DNA from: Pyrocephalus nanus
Taxonomy: Eukaryota > Chordata > Aves > Passeriformes > Tyrannidae
Direction of reading: 5' to 3'
DNA: 64,000 nt
Assembly: GCA_038380795.1 (NCBI GenBank)
Contig: CM076279.1
Coordinates: 4,479,001-4,543,000, forward strand
Shown: one piece after another, positions 36,644 through 50,366 of the stretch
How the letters are laid out: every line of letters begins with the position of its first letter
Numbering within the stretch: the stretch's first letter is position 1
The notes under the pieces: generated by a model
What the model saw: only the letters and a program-made list of their open reading frames with translations
Database searches by the model: none
Told to the model about the DNA's origin: nothing
Position numbers and translations under genes: made by a program

Positions 36644-38400
36644 GCCATTTTCTGAAAGGCTGCACATAAAGATTAGCAGAAATGGGGTTTCAGACTCAGG
36701 GAATGCCTGAGACACAGGAACATGAAAATGAGTGCTCAAAAAATGCCTCAAGCCTCTTTGAAGTCTTTTGAGAGAGATGGTGCTGCAGGGCAGGGCACAC
36801 CAGGGGCCACTGTCAGCCAGAAAGGGGCCACCTGGCCCCACACAGGGTAGCACACTCCTCCATTCGGGGTTTTTCCAGTATAAACAGTCTCCTCTCTGAT
36901 GAATACATTAATAAATCAAGCCCAGCTTCAGTGCAGTTACGAGGGAGGAACCAGATATGATCCATGCACAAGAAATATCCCCGGGGCTCCCGAGATCCAT
37001 CACTGTGTGCAGCCAGAGCTGTGCCATCACTTTGGACTCATCTGCTCCCTCAAGGCTGCCCAGGGTCCCTGTGTTCCCAAGGGCAGGATTTCAGGGCTTT
37101 GCATTAAGTCTGAAATGGCTTTTAAAGCGACTTTCCCTGTTTCGCTCTGTCAAGCAGAAGAAAATCTTTTCAAAGCTGCTCAAGAGATGTTTATCTACTA
37201 GGAGCTTAATTTCAATCTATGTTTCCCTGCTAATGAGTCAGAGTTTCAAGTCTGTTCTCTATTAGACAATATGAACCTAGAAAGCACACCAGACCCTGCT
37301 CTCCAGTAAATCAGGTTATGCCATGAAAGTCAGTGTTGTTGTTCCACATTTGCATTGATGTAATTGAGAGCAGAATAAGCCCTGGCAGCCCAGCTGGCAG
37401 CAGTTGAGTCAGTGCAGCTTAACCAAGGAGACTGTGAGCAACTGGCTGGGTGTTTTACAACCAACCTGGACCACTGTAAATGTTCTCCATCTGGTTCGTA
37501 AGGTGACTGGAAGATGCTTTAGTTTGGAAGTTTCTGTAAAGCCCTCGTGAAAGGCTTTGGTATGATGTACATGTGCTTGATCCCAGAGCATGGATGGGTA
37601 CCTGTGGAAGTGGAGTTGCAGCGAGGCCCTGTAGCCACTGCCATGGGTAGGACTGGCCAGGTGGACAAGCCCTGGTGGGCTTGTTGTGCCATCAAGCATT
37701 GGGAGCAAAGCCACCTGTCCCAGCTCAGTGTGCAAACAACCAGACACCTGAGCTCTCCAAACCTACAGCATCTGAAGGAACAAGCAGAGATGCAGGACCC
37801 ACAGCCTGTTCTGCTCCCTTTGGCGGTGGGGGGACTCGCTGACAAATTGCAGGAAGTAGATGTGGATGTGGATGTGATAGCACAGTGCTCCCTGCTGTGC
37901 TGAGAGCAGATAGCTGAGGTCTGGGGGGAGAAGAGGCTGGGCATGCTGTGTATCCAGGGTTCCAAAGGCAGGGCTCTATTGTTCTGTGCTGTGCAGAGGC
38001 TGTTCCCTGGAGGATATCCTGTCTGAGACGACCCTGTGCCAGTCTGCTCCATGGCTGTGGAGGGGCTGGGTGGTCACGGCGACAAGAACTGGGTAATGCC
38101 TTGTAAAAGCAGTGATTTATCTGCAGAGGTGAAGTGAGCCTGCAAAGTTTGAGATTTTGCCCCTCTTGCTGAGTTTTTAGCAGCATATCCACAATCCCAA
38201 TCCTTGGGACATGCCTGCAGGCTGCTGGGCACTCAGGGTGCCCTGTAGGTGTGCAAGGATGTTTCTGTGTCAGTGCTTATCTGTCTCCTGGGGGGAAAGT
38301 GGCCACAGAGAAAATCACCCAACTGCAGCAGCATGAGGAACCACAGCCAGGGGTCTCTGTGCTGTGGTGCTCTTTGGTAAATGCTCTGGGAAAAGCTGTT

Positions 38401-38421
38401 TATTCCAATCCTTTTGGAATA
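38401..38421. repeat. Inverted repeat, 8-bp arms, 5-nt spacer
   Basis: TATTCCAA (38401-38408) and TTGGAATA (38414-38421) are exact reverse complements around TCCTT. It is short enough to be chance at this sequence length. Confidence 0.85.
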
Positions 38422-39945
38422 TCCCAGCTCTGACTTATTTAGTCTGCCTTGCAGGATACGAAAAAGAAAATAAAATTAATATATAATTTAAGCTAAATAA
38501 CACACTAAGTATTTTTGGACATGGAATTCACCAAAGACAGGATGCTTTTGCTCTTGCTGGCTGCTTCCAGCTCACAAGTGTGGCACTGGCACGGGCCAGG
38601 GCAGAGCTGCACATGGTGATTGGTCCCAGTGGTCCCTCCAGAGGTGAGGGCTGAGCCCTTTTATTTGCAGTTTAAGCCTCTTTTGTAAGTAAGGCCACCA
38701 GGACTTGCAGTGCCCATCACTCCATCCTGACCAGCAGCTGTGGAGCTGCATCCCACAGGGATTTAACTTGGACTGAGGGCAGCAATTTGTCTGCCTTTCC
38801 TCGCTTCCCCAGTCAAATTGGTCATCATTAAACTCGAGTGACCTGAGCTTGCTCTGTGATCTGGACTCTGGTTCCTGAGCAACGCCAGGGCAGTTGGAGA
38901 GGATTTGTTGTATTTACAGCTGTAAATCAGAGCCTGGAGCTGAGCTGCCCCACCAGAACTTTCCCTGTGGCTCTTTCCCTCTCCCATCCAGAAAAACAGA
39001 TGGTCACTGTCCTCCCCTCCCCTGCAGAACCACATCACAAATTACACGGGTGTGTGTCCGGGTGTGTGTTTGTGGAAGTCAGGCTTGCTCAGCTTTCAGA
39101 TTTTACAAGAATCATCAAGAATTCAGCTTAGACTTTCCACAGAAAGGGAAAAAAAAACCCAAAAAATCCATTATTTGCTGCTGTTTGGCAAGTGTGGGAG
39201 GGGAAGTGGCACATGGGCCAGGGCTGTGATCCTCCCCTTGGGCTGCACCAGCAAGGATATTGCTCCCGTGGAATTTTAAAAAGAAATGGCTTGTTTCAGC
39301 ACTTCATTTGGCCTCAAGTTCCTCTGGAATTGGCTTGTCTGGCTTTTAATGAGCTGAGAAGACTTGAGGTCTTCTGCAGCCAGGCTTGATATTCACCAGA
39401 AATTCAGCCCTTGTTGGCTATAAACTTTAAGGACATGAGCAAGGCAAGATTTGAAGTTCCCTGTTGGGGAGTTCTTTTGATGGTGCAGAGCTGCAGGTCC
39501 CACTGGACACTGTCCTGGAGATGGGCCACTGCTGTGTGCTGTTGTCTGGGGTGTGATAGGACATCTGGGGCTCATCTCCTTCCACTTGGCATGGACATGG
39601 TACCACAGGTCCTTAAATTTGATGGGTGGACTGTGATGAGGTTGCTGTGAGTGCTGACTCATTTGGCAGCTGGACACAGCCCGTGAGTCACCGTGAATCA
39701 CATCCCTTGCATCTTGGGGTGCATCACTGCTCTTGAAGTCTTTGATCTGAGCTGTATGCATGACTCCTTGGAAACAGCTTCCCTTAATTAAATCAAAGGA
39801 AAAGCATCACTGGACTTCAGAGCCTCAATTAGCAGGAAAAGCAAACTCCAGTCACAAGCATTTAAACCCCTTTCTGGCAGGACACAGCGAGCTCTGCTTC
39901 GTGCAGGAGTTTCCAAATGGCACCGAGTGTTGCAAATGGCATGAG

Positions 39946-40023
39946 AAAACTGATCCCTAAAATTGCCTCAGTGTAGCTTAGAGAAAAACTGATCCCTAAA
40001 ATTGCCTCAGTGTAGCTTAGAGA
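39946..40023 (+). repeat. Tandem duplication, 39-bp period x2
   Basis: Two copies of a unit reading CTGATCCCTAAAATTGCCTC and continuing through AGTGTAGCTTAGAG. They are identical apart from an extra A at the junction, which points to a recent event. Confidence 0.95.
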
Positions 40024-41490
40024 CGAGCAGAGATGAGCAGCCAAGCTCAGCTTTTCCTCAGGCAGGGCAGGGCAGGGCTGCCAAAGGCTGTGGAGGTGTG
40101 ATAGGGGAGGGTAAATTGGTACCTGTGGTCTGTCCCAGAGGCCATCCAAGGCATTCATCAAAATCCCAGGGCTTTCAATTGGCTTTTGCAGACACTGCAG
40201 GCAGGTAAATATGCTAATTCATTAATTCAGCAGAACACTTAAGCACATACTTGAAGCAGACAGCTTTTTAAGTGCCTTTATGAGTGGGAGCCAAGACAAG
40301 GAGGGAACACAGCAAATCATTCTTCCCTGGCCTAAAATCAACAGAGACTTCAGCACATCCAGTGCAACAGCCACCTTCAAATCCTGTGTGCTCCTTCCCC
40401 TCTCGTGTGAGCAGGAGAGCTCAGTTCAGAGCCACCAAACTCGCTGCAGTTGTCACTTCCCTGCTGGAGCTAGTGGCACCTTCCTGCCAACCTGACCCTG
40501 TCACCTGACTTTATTCCATGCTATTGACTCACTCTTTCTTTTTTTTTCCCCCCTCCCAAGTCTTTCTGATAGCTTGAGGCTGCAGTTTCTGGGCAGGTTT
40601 TTTGGATGAGCAATGCTTGAAATGCCATGGGATCACTGCCTGTTGGGATGGACCAGGGTCTGCACATCCTGTGTGGAGCCACATTAGATCTGGGTACGTC
40701 TGAGGCTGCAACCTGGTGAGAAAGGCCAGATTATTCTTTGTGGTTCCCATTCTTTGGTTTTTGATAAACAACCTCTTCCCATTTTTCATCCATATTTTTC
40801 TCAGTTTATTCCTCTGGTTCAGCCCCAGCTGGAGTGTGAGAGCTGGATAAAGCCTTTGGCAAAAGCATCAGGGTGTTTCTCTGGAGTGTGTGTTCACTCA
40901 TGAATTCAGGAAAGAGGGAGTGACACATCTCATCTCAGCGAGAAGATGATAAATACATTTTCCTCATGGATATTTTATTATCAATGACTAGTTTCATTAA
41001 GAAGATCCTGCACTTTTCCCTCTCAGGCTCTTGACTTGGTGATTTTTGGTTTGGGTGAAGGTCTATTTTGCCCAACAGCTGCTGGGAGGCAGCAAAGCTG
41101 TAAACTCAGCCATAAATCCAGTCAGTCCACGGTGCCCAGCTGAGAAAGGAGAAAAAAAAAATTCATCTGCTCTCTGCTTTGTTGGCTCCACTTTCCTTCA
41201 CTTGGGACAATTTCCTTTTGCAGTTGAGTGAACCCTTCCAGGGAGATGGCTGCTGCAAAAGGAGCTGGGCATTAGCTGGGATCAGCACTGCTCAGATCTT
41301 GACCCTTTGGGCATTACAGCTTTTAGTGCTTCTTTAATCAGGGGAAAAAAATTACACAAATTGAGAAAGGCTAATTGGTCTCCAAACAACGCCCATTAGG
41401 TGATACTGAGTTATTTTCTCCAACCCATGTGTCAGACCATGATACAGCTGATGTTGAAAGAGGAGTTTCTCAGGGACAGACAGGGTGGGC

Positions 41491-41535
41491 TGGAATGGAA
41501 TGGAATGGAATGGAATGGAATGGAATGGAATGGAA
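41491..41535 (+). repeat. (TGGAA)9 microsatellite
   Basis: Nine perfect pentamer units. The unit is that of the GGAAT satellite family found near some vertebrate centromeres, but nine units here make only a simple microsatellite. The reading frame through it yields an artificial NGMEW-type peptide repeat and is not a gene. Confidence 0.98.
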
Positions 41536-42530
41536 ACTGAGGTTTAAGAAGGGTGTCTAAAGAAGCTGCTTGCCTCGTGTCAACTTGGGTGTGTGATCTG
41601 CAGAGCCCAGACAGAGTCTTCAACCACTCCTGTCGCAACAAATGAGAAAACAAAAAACCCCCACAGTATAAAGTGTTTGGTAAGCAAGAAAAATGGAACA
41701 ATTCACTGCCAGTAAGTAAAGGAAAATAAAATCAAATGGGTTTCAGCAGAAAAACAACCCTCCACATGCTTCTTCCCAGAGAGACAGACACACTGTGGGA
41801 CACTGTGGCATGTGATTCCTGCCAGAGCTGGTGTGGGTTGTGTGGTTGTCTCCTGGCTGGCTGTAAAAGTCACTTCCAATGTGTCTGTCTGTGGGGACAT
41901 GTAAATTATGGCAGGGAACACAGCCTGGGTGCATTCCCAGCCCTGATTCAAATGATGATGTTATTTCCTACTCTACTTAAATCCCTGTCATTGCCACTGG
42001 TAAAATACTCTTAACTGATGGTGCTCGGGTTGTATTTGCTGTGACTCTGGGAACCCAGAGGAGGCTTCTGCTCATCCTGGGAGTAAAAGGGGCCCTACCT
42101 GCTGTTTTTACAGGACTGCTATTAAATGAACATCTCAATGGTTGGATTTAGGATTTCCTGCTAATAAAAGGATGGTGGTGCTGATGGGTCCCTGATCAGG
42201 AGATGGGGTCTGATTTACTGTATAATTCCCGCTTCTTTTTGCAACTTCTGGGAAGACAACCCAAGGCTGGTGATGCTGTGGGACAGTCACTGACAATGCT
42301 GGCAGTGCTGCGGGGGCATCGTGTTTTACCCTGTGTCACATGGGCAGGGAAGGGCTCATCCTTCATGAGCATCCCTTCATCCTCTGGCCACACCAGCCAG
42401 GAGGGAGATTTCCTTTGCAATGGGATGGGGCTGAGAAGCAGCTGAGACTTTCAAGAACACAGTCAACACTTCACACTTACAGGTGGATATGGCTTTGGGT
42501 TACAGCGAGCTGTGTGCTGGAGGCAGAGCA

Positions 42531-42555
42531 GCTGGGCTGGGCTGGGCTGGGCTGG
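42531..42555 (+). repeat. (GCTGG)5 array, G-quadruplex-capable
   Basis: Five pentamer units create four GGG runs separated by CT (42534-42551), a textbook short-loop G-quadruplex pattern on the plus strand. Confidence 0.9.
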
Positions 42556-44049
42556 CTCCATACATGGCAGCTTTTATCCTGGGGTCAGGAGAACCTTGAA
42601 TCCACTTTGATTCAATCCACTGAACCCTGCTGCAGGATCAGTGGCAAAGAGCAGGTCTGAGGCTGCCAGGCTAACATCTCTCATCTGCTCGGGGACAAAT
42701 GCTTGGCCATGGAATACACAGTTTTTGTATGTGCTCATGGAATTACTGAAAACAAAACCACCAGTTTTTTTCTTTTTTAACATTTCCAAACATTTGTGCT
42801 GTCTGATCTGCTGCAAAGTGCTGGTGCTGCAGGTTTGGTCTCTCCTGGGTTAAAAGGAATGAGTGCCTCGCACAGGCCTTCGGAGGCTCCTTCGCTCAGT
42901 TTGTGGTTGTTGAGCTCAGCATTTTTGGTTGTGAGTGTTTTAAGGAGTGATTCACTTCTTTTTGCTCAGGGCTAGCTCAGTTTGAGCCAGGGGCAGGCCA
43001 AGGAGGATATGGGTTTGGTTTTGCAAAACCTCATGAGTGACTTTCGATTTGCTAATCCAAACCCAGAACTAAAGGGTGGCTGGGGTCCAGCTTCCAATTT
43101 ATCTAAAATGATTGAAAACCAAAGCTGAGGTTGGGCTTTGTGGATCTCCTTTTAACCCTCTCTTGCTCCATCTTTTTATCTTGTCTTTGAAAAAAGAACA
43201 AGCAAGACACTATCTAGATGAGCATTGAATACCTGAAAGCTTTTGATGGCATCTTTTTTGATGACATGCCCTTTTCCTGATTGTGACTTATTTCCAGCTA
43301 GTTTTGCTCTTTGCACATCTCAGGAACACTCTGATCTGGACATGTAACTGCTGGGGGGTCTCTGTGGAGCAGATTTGCATCCAGAGCAACACAAGGGTGG
43401 TGGGTCTGTGGAGCTGAGACCTGTTTGTTCCTGCCCCAGGAAGAGCCTGGGCTGTCCCAGGGGACAGGAGGGAGCCCTCAAAGGCCCAGCCCAGCCCTGC
43501 CCCTGGTAAACCCAGGATGTAACTGGGCAAAGGGACATTGTCCTGTTTTATGGCTGGGAAACAAGGCTGAGAGGCAGGAACACCGTGCCCAAGGGGATGT
43601 GGCACGGCCAAATCCTGAATTCAGGGTTCCTGGCTCTTTTTCTGGTCTCAGGGTCACATTCTGTGGGAGGGGATGAGAGGGTAAGCTGCACTTTCAGCCC
43701 TGTTGAGTGGCAGAGGAGCAGCACTTTATCCTTCACACTCCCACACAGGCAGGCAGTGCACACTGTAACCCTTCTGGCCCCCTTTCCCCCTCTCTCCTGG
43801 GTACAATCCCACGAAAGCTGAGCAGAGCCCTCCACTCAGCCCATCCCCGTGGAGGGGAGCAGCTCAAACAAAAGAGTTCGTGTCAGAGGGTTTTCTTTCC
43901 ACTTCAGCATTTCAGATTTCCAAAAGAGAGCCTCCAAAACACAGCAGTGCAGTGTCTGCGAGGGAGCATGAATTGAACATCTGGTAAAGGTTAGGGTCAA
44001 ACATATAAATGGGGGAAGCAGAGCCCATTTCATTAAAATACCCAATCTG

Positions 44050-44057
44050 TGACGTCA
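44050..44057. promoter_or_regulatory. Perfect CRE octamer TGACGTCA
   Basis: The full palindromic cAMP response element, containing a CpG that is normally lost when methylated. There is no promoter nearby, so it may be an enhancer site or chance. Confidence 0.4.
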
Positions 44058-45318
44058 ATTGAACTGATCAAGCCCTTCTGCGTTGCAGTTTAGGGAACCA
44101 TAAACTTTATCCAGTGGAGAGTGTTTATATGGAAAATATGAGGCCAGGAAGTCTCTCCTGATTGTGATGTCGAGGCTATCAAAGGAGCTCGCTCTCCTTT
44201 TTTTTTTTTGTCAATCCCTACGTGTTGCTTTTCCACCTTGTTATGGTAACACCTTTTCCCTGGCCCCTGTGGGGTGCCACTTGCCATCTCCTTGCCAGCC
44301 AAGCTGCTGTTCCTGCCTTCTGCCTCTCCTGGACCTGGATGCCACAGGAGCCTGTGGAGCCGCTCTCCGCTGTCCTGTCCTGCTCAGAGGCAGCTTCCTA
44401 CCACACGTGCATGGATTGGCCACAGTCCAAAGTACACTTGGAAGTATTCAGATGAAGTTTAGGAGTATAATAATAAAAAAAAAAAGCTTCCATGAGAACA
44501 AAATTTCTGCTCTTGCAGTTTGTTTAATGTGTAAGACAGCGTGTCTGCACGGACACAGAATATCAGGGATTGGTGGACAGTGCTCCAGTGTGCTCACATG
44601 GTACTTGGAGCTGTGGGTCTTCTGCATAAAACATTTAAGGCTTTACATTTTTCTCCAGTAATTCAAAGCCTGTTCAGTTCCTATCAGGCAGGCAGAGGTT
44701 TTGATTTCTGTGCTACAAGGTAAAAAAATTTAAAAAAAAAGAAACTATCATGGAATTACGTGATTACAGTGTCTGGTTCTTGGAAGTCTGACCAGTGGTA
44801 AAAATGGAATCATTCATTATGTGGCTAGGGAAACTTCCCCTCAGCAGCTCTTCCCTGTTGCCCTGCAGCCCCACTGTGCTATGGACATGCCTGTCCCTGC
44901 TATGGAATTGGCTGTTCCAGGACCTGCAGCCAGGCTGGGGTTTTATCCTCACCAGAAATAATTGTTCAATCACATGTGAAGGTCATGGCTATGGTAGGAA
45001 CTGACCTTCTATGTTCTGGATCCATCCATTTGAGTTTTGATCTTCTTTTAGCCAGGCCCTTATGTCCTCCTTAGTTTTTCCCATCTCTATCTGTCAGGTG
45101 GAGTTTTTATCCCTTGTCTTAAATCCTGGGTCTTTATTTCTGTTGCTAAAGTATTGTCTGAAATTCTCTTACCTTACAGAGATAGTCAAATCCCACCCAA
45201 CTCACACACCTTGGCAATGTTATCTGTGGGCCAAGTCAGCCTTGGGTTTCTTGCAGAAAAGCCTCCAAATCAAAAATCAAACTCTTCCAATACTGGAGAA
45301 GGGGTCTTCCTGCAAGTG

Positions 45319-45321
<3 letters not shown>

Positions 45322-45349
<28 letters not shown>
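45322..45349 (+). repeat. Poly(T) tract, 28 nt
   Basis: The longest homopolymer in the window. Exact length is likely to vary between individuals and to be unreliable in assembly. Confidence 0.95.
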
Positions 45350-47086
45350 GTCCTTTTTAAACTTGAAAGAGCTTTTGTTTAACTTCTGAGCAAGCCCTTT
45401 GCTTTCTGTGACCTGATCTCAGGCACACAAACCAGCTGGGAAAACAAAAGAGCAGTAAAAGCAGCAGAACAGCAAAAGGCACAGACAAAACCATGAGAAA
45501 CGTGGGGGCTTTTTTTGCCATGCTGGGTGGTCCACATGGAGCCTGGGGGTTGTGCTTGTGAAACACAACACACCTCTGAGCACAGAGATCTTCTCTGAAG
45601 GATCAAGCACCTCATTTACCTCCTGCTACATCCCTAAAGCCACATGGTGTTGCTTGCTTTAAAACTCTGCCCTGACAACTGAAGGACAAGTCCTGGGGGG
45701 TGGATAGTGATGTCCACCTGAGCTGTGAGGATGGGTGGCTTCTCAGGAGGTTCTCTTAGGATCCCAAAACACACTTTGGTGTGAATCCAGCCCAGAAGGA
45801 TGGCTTTGTCCTGTAAATTCCCTATGGCAGCCACAGAAGACTGAGGGATGTAACACCCCCAGGGGTCACTGAGCACAAGCTCCTCTGGTGGCCTGAGCTT
45901 GCCATGGCCTCAGCACAGCTGATCTAGCTCTCTGCCCCTACAGCCTGGGTCAAGCCACCCAGAGAAACTCTCCACCTGGAGCAGCACACCCCTCCTTGCT
46001 GTCCTGGGGTCACCTTGCCTCCAAGAGTTCCCACTGCAGACCCACCCCAGAGTTTGGTGGCTCAGCTGTCCTTCCCTGCTTCTCCAAGGGGCAGATGGGC
46101 AGCTCCTCTCCCCTTCCTGCAGCTCTGAAGCTTGAGCATCCATTGATGAGGCAAGGCACAAACCTTACTTTCAAAAACATGGATGTGAAGCTCTGGAGGT
46201 CGTGACCCAGGACAGGTCAGCCAGTGTGCTGTTTAAAAAGCATTACAGTGTTCAGAATGAAATAAGTTTTCTCCTTTGAATCACAGCAGTCAACTGAAGT
46301 GCTTCCAGACCAGAGCCAACTGTTTGTAATTGGATATTTAATTTGTTTTGTGGAGTTTAGCACCGAGTCTCCATGTCGTCTGAGAAAAAAAAAAACAACC
46401 ACTAACTAAATAAAAAAATCTTTCAAAGTCAGAAGGATTTACCAAGCTTGGGGATATTATTTTGTACTCTAATTAGCTCATTTGTCAGAATGAGAATGAA
46501 AACAACACTTGGCTGCCCTTGTTTTACTGAGGTGCTGCCCAAACCAGGACAATGCTGAGGGTGGGGTTCACGCTTTTGGGTGTCAGGAGGTTCAGCCATC
46601 TCTGCCCAGGTGGAGCCCTCATGGCAACTGAAGTGAGAGCAGTGAAGGGACACCAGAGAGGAGGTTGGCATGTACCAGTCTCATATAGCACAAAGTTTTC
46701 CTTTGCTTTGGTTTTGTCTCTGCTCTGACTGGGTCTGTGTGGGCTGCAGTTCCTGAGTGTCACTGACTCACTGGCAGAGGTGGCACATCACTGACAGTTG
46801 GACTAGAACACCTCTGTCCCCAGGGATTATTGATTGTCTGAGCAGAACTGTGACCAAAAACTGCTGAACATTAGACAAAAGACAGGTTTGTTTTATTAAA
46901 CTGAAAATAGATGTCTCTATACAGCATGGCACTCAGCCTAAGAGCACAAATCGTTGTGTCACCCTCCCTTTTCACAGGGTGACCTCCCTCTGACACAAAT
47001 GGTGGCTTTAATGCCTGGAGGATTTAATGCTCAAGCTCTCAAATTTTCCTCTTTGCTGCATGAAAGGCTGTGTGCTGCTAATCAAA

Positions 47087-47107
47087 AGAAGTTGCTGAGC
47101 AACTTCT
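47087..47107. promoter_or_regulatory. RFX X-box-like palindrome
   Basis: The arms AGAAGTTGC (47087-47095) and GCAACTTCT (47099-47107) are exact reverse complements with a 3-nt spacer. The centre GTTGCTGAGCAAC (47091-47103) fits the X-box form GTNRCY-N-RGYAAC bound by RFX factors. Binding is inference. Confidence 0.5.
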
Positions 47108-49095
47108 GAAAGCGTTGGGAGCATTCTCAGAATATCGTGGATTTTTGTCAATTTTCCTTGGGATTTGCCTCCACTGAATGACCCAATATACAGAGAAGTG
47201 CTACCAGGTAGTTAATTACTTACCTGAAAACATTAAGTAATTTTATTCCCATGTGCATGGAGTTGGCCACCTGCTTGGAGATCTGGCAAACCAGAACCTC
47301 AGCAGCCACTTGGAGACAGAAAACTCATGATTTTTCAACAAATCAGGTAGAAGTCTAAGCAGTGCCTGACTTCAGAACAGAACTATATTTTGGCAGGAGT
47401 TCACAGAGATGGGTCTGTGGAGCATCACAGGGGTTTTGACCAGCTGGGCTCATTTCATGTTGTACCTGTGAACGCTTTCATGGTCAGCTTCTCACAACCT
47501 TGCCTCCCCCCACCCAGCTCAGGGCATTTTTGGTCAGTTGGAGGATAATTTGATTTGAGTTCCACTGAGATTTCACTCAGAGAGGTGGAAATGCAACGAG
47601 TGCATTGACAAGAACAGAGAGAAAGCAGAACGCTGTGACAAATGGTAATAAGATGTCCAGTGAATGACATCAAAACCTGACTGAAGATAAGCCCACAGTG
47701 ATACACAGAGAGCCAGGAGACAGATAGGAACTGCAGAGGAAGCCAAGAGGGAACAATGCAGTGATGATAAGACAGCAGCCTGGAGAGAACAATGTAAAAA
47801 TGATTTGGGCTAAATTTGCAGCAGAAAACCACGTGTGGTGCCAAGAAAGAAACCTGGGGAACATGGCAGGACTGACTCAGTACAATTGATGGGGTCAGAC
47901 AAGAGGGAGAGCCCAGGAGTCAGAAAGAGGAGATCAGAGGCCCAGATCTCCTGACAGCGTGGGGACATGGTTCCTTCCTTGTCAGAGAGCAAAAACTCCC
48001 AGGAAAAGTCCCTTGCTACAGCCTGGAGTCCCACCTTTGTCTGAGGGAATACGAAATTCAAAGGTGGGTGTGGGAGAAGCAGAGACAGAACAAAAACTCC
48101 TGATGCTAAGCAGGGTGGAAGTGGGTGAGGCAGAGGAACAGCATCAGCTGTTTATCACTGTTTGTATCCCCCATATCTTCTATCTCAAAAGGAAGGCAAA
48201 GGCTTTGTCCTCAGGGCTGGTTTATCTGTGCCCCAGGGCAGCTGGCACCAGTGGGGCTCCTGTGACGAGGGACCACATCCCTTGGACAGAGTTGGCTCCA
48301 GGCTGACCTTGTGTGAGGTGCAGGGACAGGAATGGGAGCTCTGGGTGCTGGGATGGTGCCAGGCTGCTGTCACATTCAACCTTTCCCTGTGGGCACGTGA
48401 ACTAACTCACAGAAACGTGTGCGGCTGTGAGGGAGGGAAAAGAGAGGCGACAGCGTGGATTAGGTTTGAGCACAGTGGGGATGGAACAGTTCAAGGAGTC
48501 CATCTCAGCAAAACACTGGGATGTGCCCAGCTGTAAACATCAAACAAGTCCTGCAGCCTTGACTGAGGATTAGGAATGAGCCTTCTCTGTTTTTCTGAAT
48601 TAAACCAAAGCTTTAGAAACTTTGTGAACTTGAAACCAGGGACAGCAAAGCCAGTCCTGCTCTATTTTTCATATTTGTTCCCAGAGGCTTCTTGGCAAAA
48701 TTGTACTCTGTGTGCTTTTTCAAAAGAAATCTAGGACAGAATTGCTTGAATAGGGAGCTATAAGTGATAAAAATCTGTTTATACCACAACATCTCTAGCC
48801 AAATGATTGACGTATACATTTCTGTCCTTCCATTGATGTAACTTTTCAATTTCCTGTTGATGTCTGAGCTTGATTTATTTTTCCATTTATTTGGGTTTTA
48901 CAAAGAGCACTACAGAGCTTGGCACTTGGGGCTCCTTTTTTTGTCGGTTCAATCCTCTTAGTCCTCGATCACTTCATTGTTTCTGCAAACAATGAAAAAG
49001 AGAGATGGAAACAACAGCTGTGAACAGCTGGTTTGCTCACCAGGTGTCTGACTGGTATTCAAGTATCCTCTTTTGAGGGAGGCCTGTATTCCCTG

Positions 49096-49117
49096 AAAAA
49101 AAAAAAAAAAAAAAAAA
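49096..49117 (+). repeat. Poly(A) tract, 22 nt
   Basis: Uninterrupted A run. It gives a spurious poly-lysine stretch in the 171-codon frame at 49033-49548, which is therefore rejected as a gene. Confidence 0.95.
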
Positions 49118-50366
49118 CAAAAAATCTAAATTCAGAGTTCACTTTATTTGCTTCCTTCACACATGATGTGACACAGATTTGCAGATCTGAAAGAAGGCTG
49201 AAAAAGCAAAACAAACAAGAAAAGCTGGTCCAGGAAACCTCAGGGTTTTTTCCCTCAAGTTGCACCCCAGCTGAATTGAGCAGAGAGCTCTGCAGAACCT
49301 TCTCAGGCAGATTGTGTCAAGTTATTTTTAGAGACTCCTATTTCTTCTCATCATACAACTGCCCTCTGCCTCCTTCACCCAACATCATATTCAACAAAGC
49401 AGTGGTCAGGAGCCAGACCTGGAGACCTTTGGTTTTGGAGACGTTTCAACAGGGGCTGCTCATGACCACGAGTGGCAAAAATTTGCTCTCTTACCCCTGG
49501 GTGTGGCAGTTTCTCCTGGATGTCTGTAGCTCCTGGGAGCTTACCTGAGGGTGTCAGCAGTTGTGGTGGTGAGGAGGTCACCAAACCCAACACACTCCCA
49601 GATCTGGGCACACCAAGTGCCTCTATTTATTGTGCTGCAGCCGTGCTGGTCACAGTGAGCCAGACCCACAACATCCTCATTCACTGGGAATGAGGAGAGA
49701 CAGAATGCAGCCCTTAATCTTCATAAGCAACAAAACAAGAAGCTGTAGGTCTCACTTTGTGATTTCTCAGATTAAAAGCTTTACTACCTATGATAATAAT
49801 TTGACTTTTTTAAAATAATTTCACCATTAACAATGGGAAGGAATTCACATTTGCATATGCTTCTCAAGCAGCCAAGGACAAGTGGATTGACTAAATATCT
49901 CACAGCACTTCAAACTGGATTTGCCACAATTTGAGGTAATTGAGCTTTCATTGGAAAGTTACTTAGAGATGAAAAATAAGCATGTTCAATTTCTTCAGGT
50001 ATTAATCCTCTGTTGCTTCTCACCCTACAAAATAGAACTAACGGCACCCATGATCTGTTGAAATCAGCCCAGTTATATTGATAAAGTTACAGGGATTTAT
50101 CTCACATGAACATTTGGATCACTATTCTAAAATCAGGTCACAGATTTCACCTTTCGCGTCTTCCTAGTTAAAAAGAAGTCAATTAAATTTTAAACTTTTG
50201 TATATGAATATTCAGTATCATTTCAGTTACACCCTACTGGAGATCATGAAAAGGATTCTGTGTGACTGTCACACCTGATCCCCCTGGTGTGGGTCAAGCT
50301 CTCTAACCCCTCCTCCCTCTGTCATGCAGCATCCTGGACTTGTACACACTCGCTTACAAAAATTGA

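Noticed and set aside
37519..38052. Longest frame in the window (177 codons, minus)
   Set aside because: No recognisable domain and no splice or promoter context; other overlapping frames of similar quality lie on both strands.
41375..41560. Frame with repeated NGMEW peptide
   Set aside because: Translation of the (TGGAA)9 microsatellite.
48944..48956. tRNA B-box-like sequence GGTTCAATCC
   Set aside because: No A box at the right distance and no cloverleaf can be folded around it.
49033..49548. 171-codon frame with a lysine run
   Set aside because: The lysines come from the A22 homopolymer; the rest resembles no protein.
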